In this document: positions 13,785-13,955 of the stretch, piece after piece
Layout of the letters: each line of letters starts with the position of its first letter
Numbering within the stretch: the first letter of the stretch is position 1
NCBI GenBank assembly: GCA_964630875.1
Contig: CAZVXF010000028.1
Span: 1 to 13,955 of the forward strand
Direction: 5' to 3'
Length of the DNA stretch: 13,955 bases
From: DAIDHZ01 sp035480255
GTDB taxonomy: Bacteria > Chlamydiota > Chlamydiia > Chlamydiales > SM23-39
Notes under the pieces: model-generated
What the model saw: only the letters and a program-made list of their open reading frames with translations
Databases searched by the model: none
What the model was told of the DNA's origin: nothing
Translations under genes and position numbers: made by a program

Positions 13785-13955
13785 AATTACTTACTCTCTT
13801 TTATCAAGCGTATCTTGCAGATCTTGCACATCAAGTTCCTTGGCTGCTCGCCTTGATCATTTAAGCCATTCCTATTGTTTCCTGTCTCGTTCTTTTGAGC
13901 TTGTTTGGGTATATACCGAAATTACATGAAGAATCGGTTTTTGCCAGCGTCGGAT
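13781..13955 (+). pseudogene. Partial hydrophobic reading frame interrupted by TAA, runs off the window
   Basis: A frame from TTG 13781, overlapping the previous TGA, reads LKLLTLFYQAYLADLAHQ, then a Leu/Ile-rich stretch, a TAA at 13862-13864, and continues in the same frame without further stops to the right edge (AIPIVSCLVLLSLFGYIPKL, then acidic residues). The two halves together look like one polytopic membrane protein with a single nonsense codon. GAGGAG lies about 11 bases before the TTG. It may be a decayed gene, or the right-hand part may belong to a gene starting inside or beyond the window. No family was recognised. Confidence 0.35.

Noticed and set aside
1..13955. Search by eye for tRNA, rRNA, CRISPR arrays, insertion-sequence ends and attachment sites
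   Set aside because: No cloverleaf, regular short-repeat array, transposase or flanking inverted repeats were seen.

Overview
The window looks like a piece of a chlamydial chromosome, most likely from an environmental, amoeba- or arthropod-associated lineage (Parachlamydiales type) rather than Chlamydia itself. Three things suggest this: AT-rich coding DNA, genes that look like part of a type III secretion (T3S) translocon, and large repeat-bearing proteins of the kind found in host-associated bacteria. A Gram-negative envelope is certain from a TamA/TamB pair. The taxonomic call rests on overall impression and recalled family patterns, not on a search.

Layout, left to right. Positions 1-195 hold no convincing gene, only two hairpins. 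Positions 196-2052 carry a tight three-gene minus-strand operon of short, Cys-poor helical proteins. Read in transcription order, these are a hydrophilic protein whose C-terminal half resembles the EspA/SseB filament/tip family, a protein with two to three hydrophobic segments (SctE-like layout), and a protein with one hydrophobic segment and a C-terminal coiled coil (SctB/SseD-like layout). A good promoter sits just upstream of the first gene. Positions 2185-7190 carry tamA-tamB on the minus strand, coupled by a TGATG overlap. They encode an Omp85-family outer-membrane protein with POTRA domains and the inner-membrane-anchored bridge protein TamB.

Divergently, positions 7290-11044 carry a two-gene plus-strand unit. 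The first gene encodes a 641-residue protein with a Pro-rich N-terminus, two membrane segments and a repeat-bearing charged helical domain. The second encodes a 602-residue TPR protein with a perfectly in-frame 48-residue tandem duplication near its N-terminus. Neither family was recognised by name; both could be host-interaction or secreted proteins, but that is inference. The unit ends in a strong rho-independent terminator that lies inside the 3' coding end of the convergent pdhC gene.

Positions 11050-12333 (minus) encode the E2 subunit of pyruvate dehydrogenase with all three domains intact and no pdhA/pdhB beside it. Only three bases separate its start codon from the start codon of a divergent gene (12337-13272), which encodes an exported C39-like cysteine peptidase with an N-terminal beta-rich domain. 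The right end (13273-13955) holds no intact gene. It shows a long interrupted hairpin and at least two stretches that read like protein but are broken, one by a +1 frameshift at a stop codon and one by an in-frame TAA, so it probably contains decayed membrane-protein genes.

The most interesting regions are the miniature EspA/SseB-type translocon operon, the repeat-protein pair, and the interlocked architecture around pdhC. No tRNA, rRNA, CRISPR array or insertion sequence was seen.
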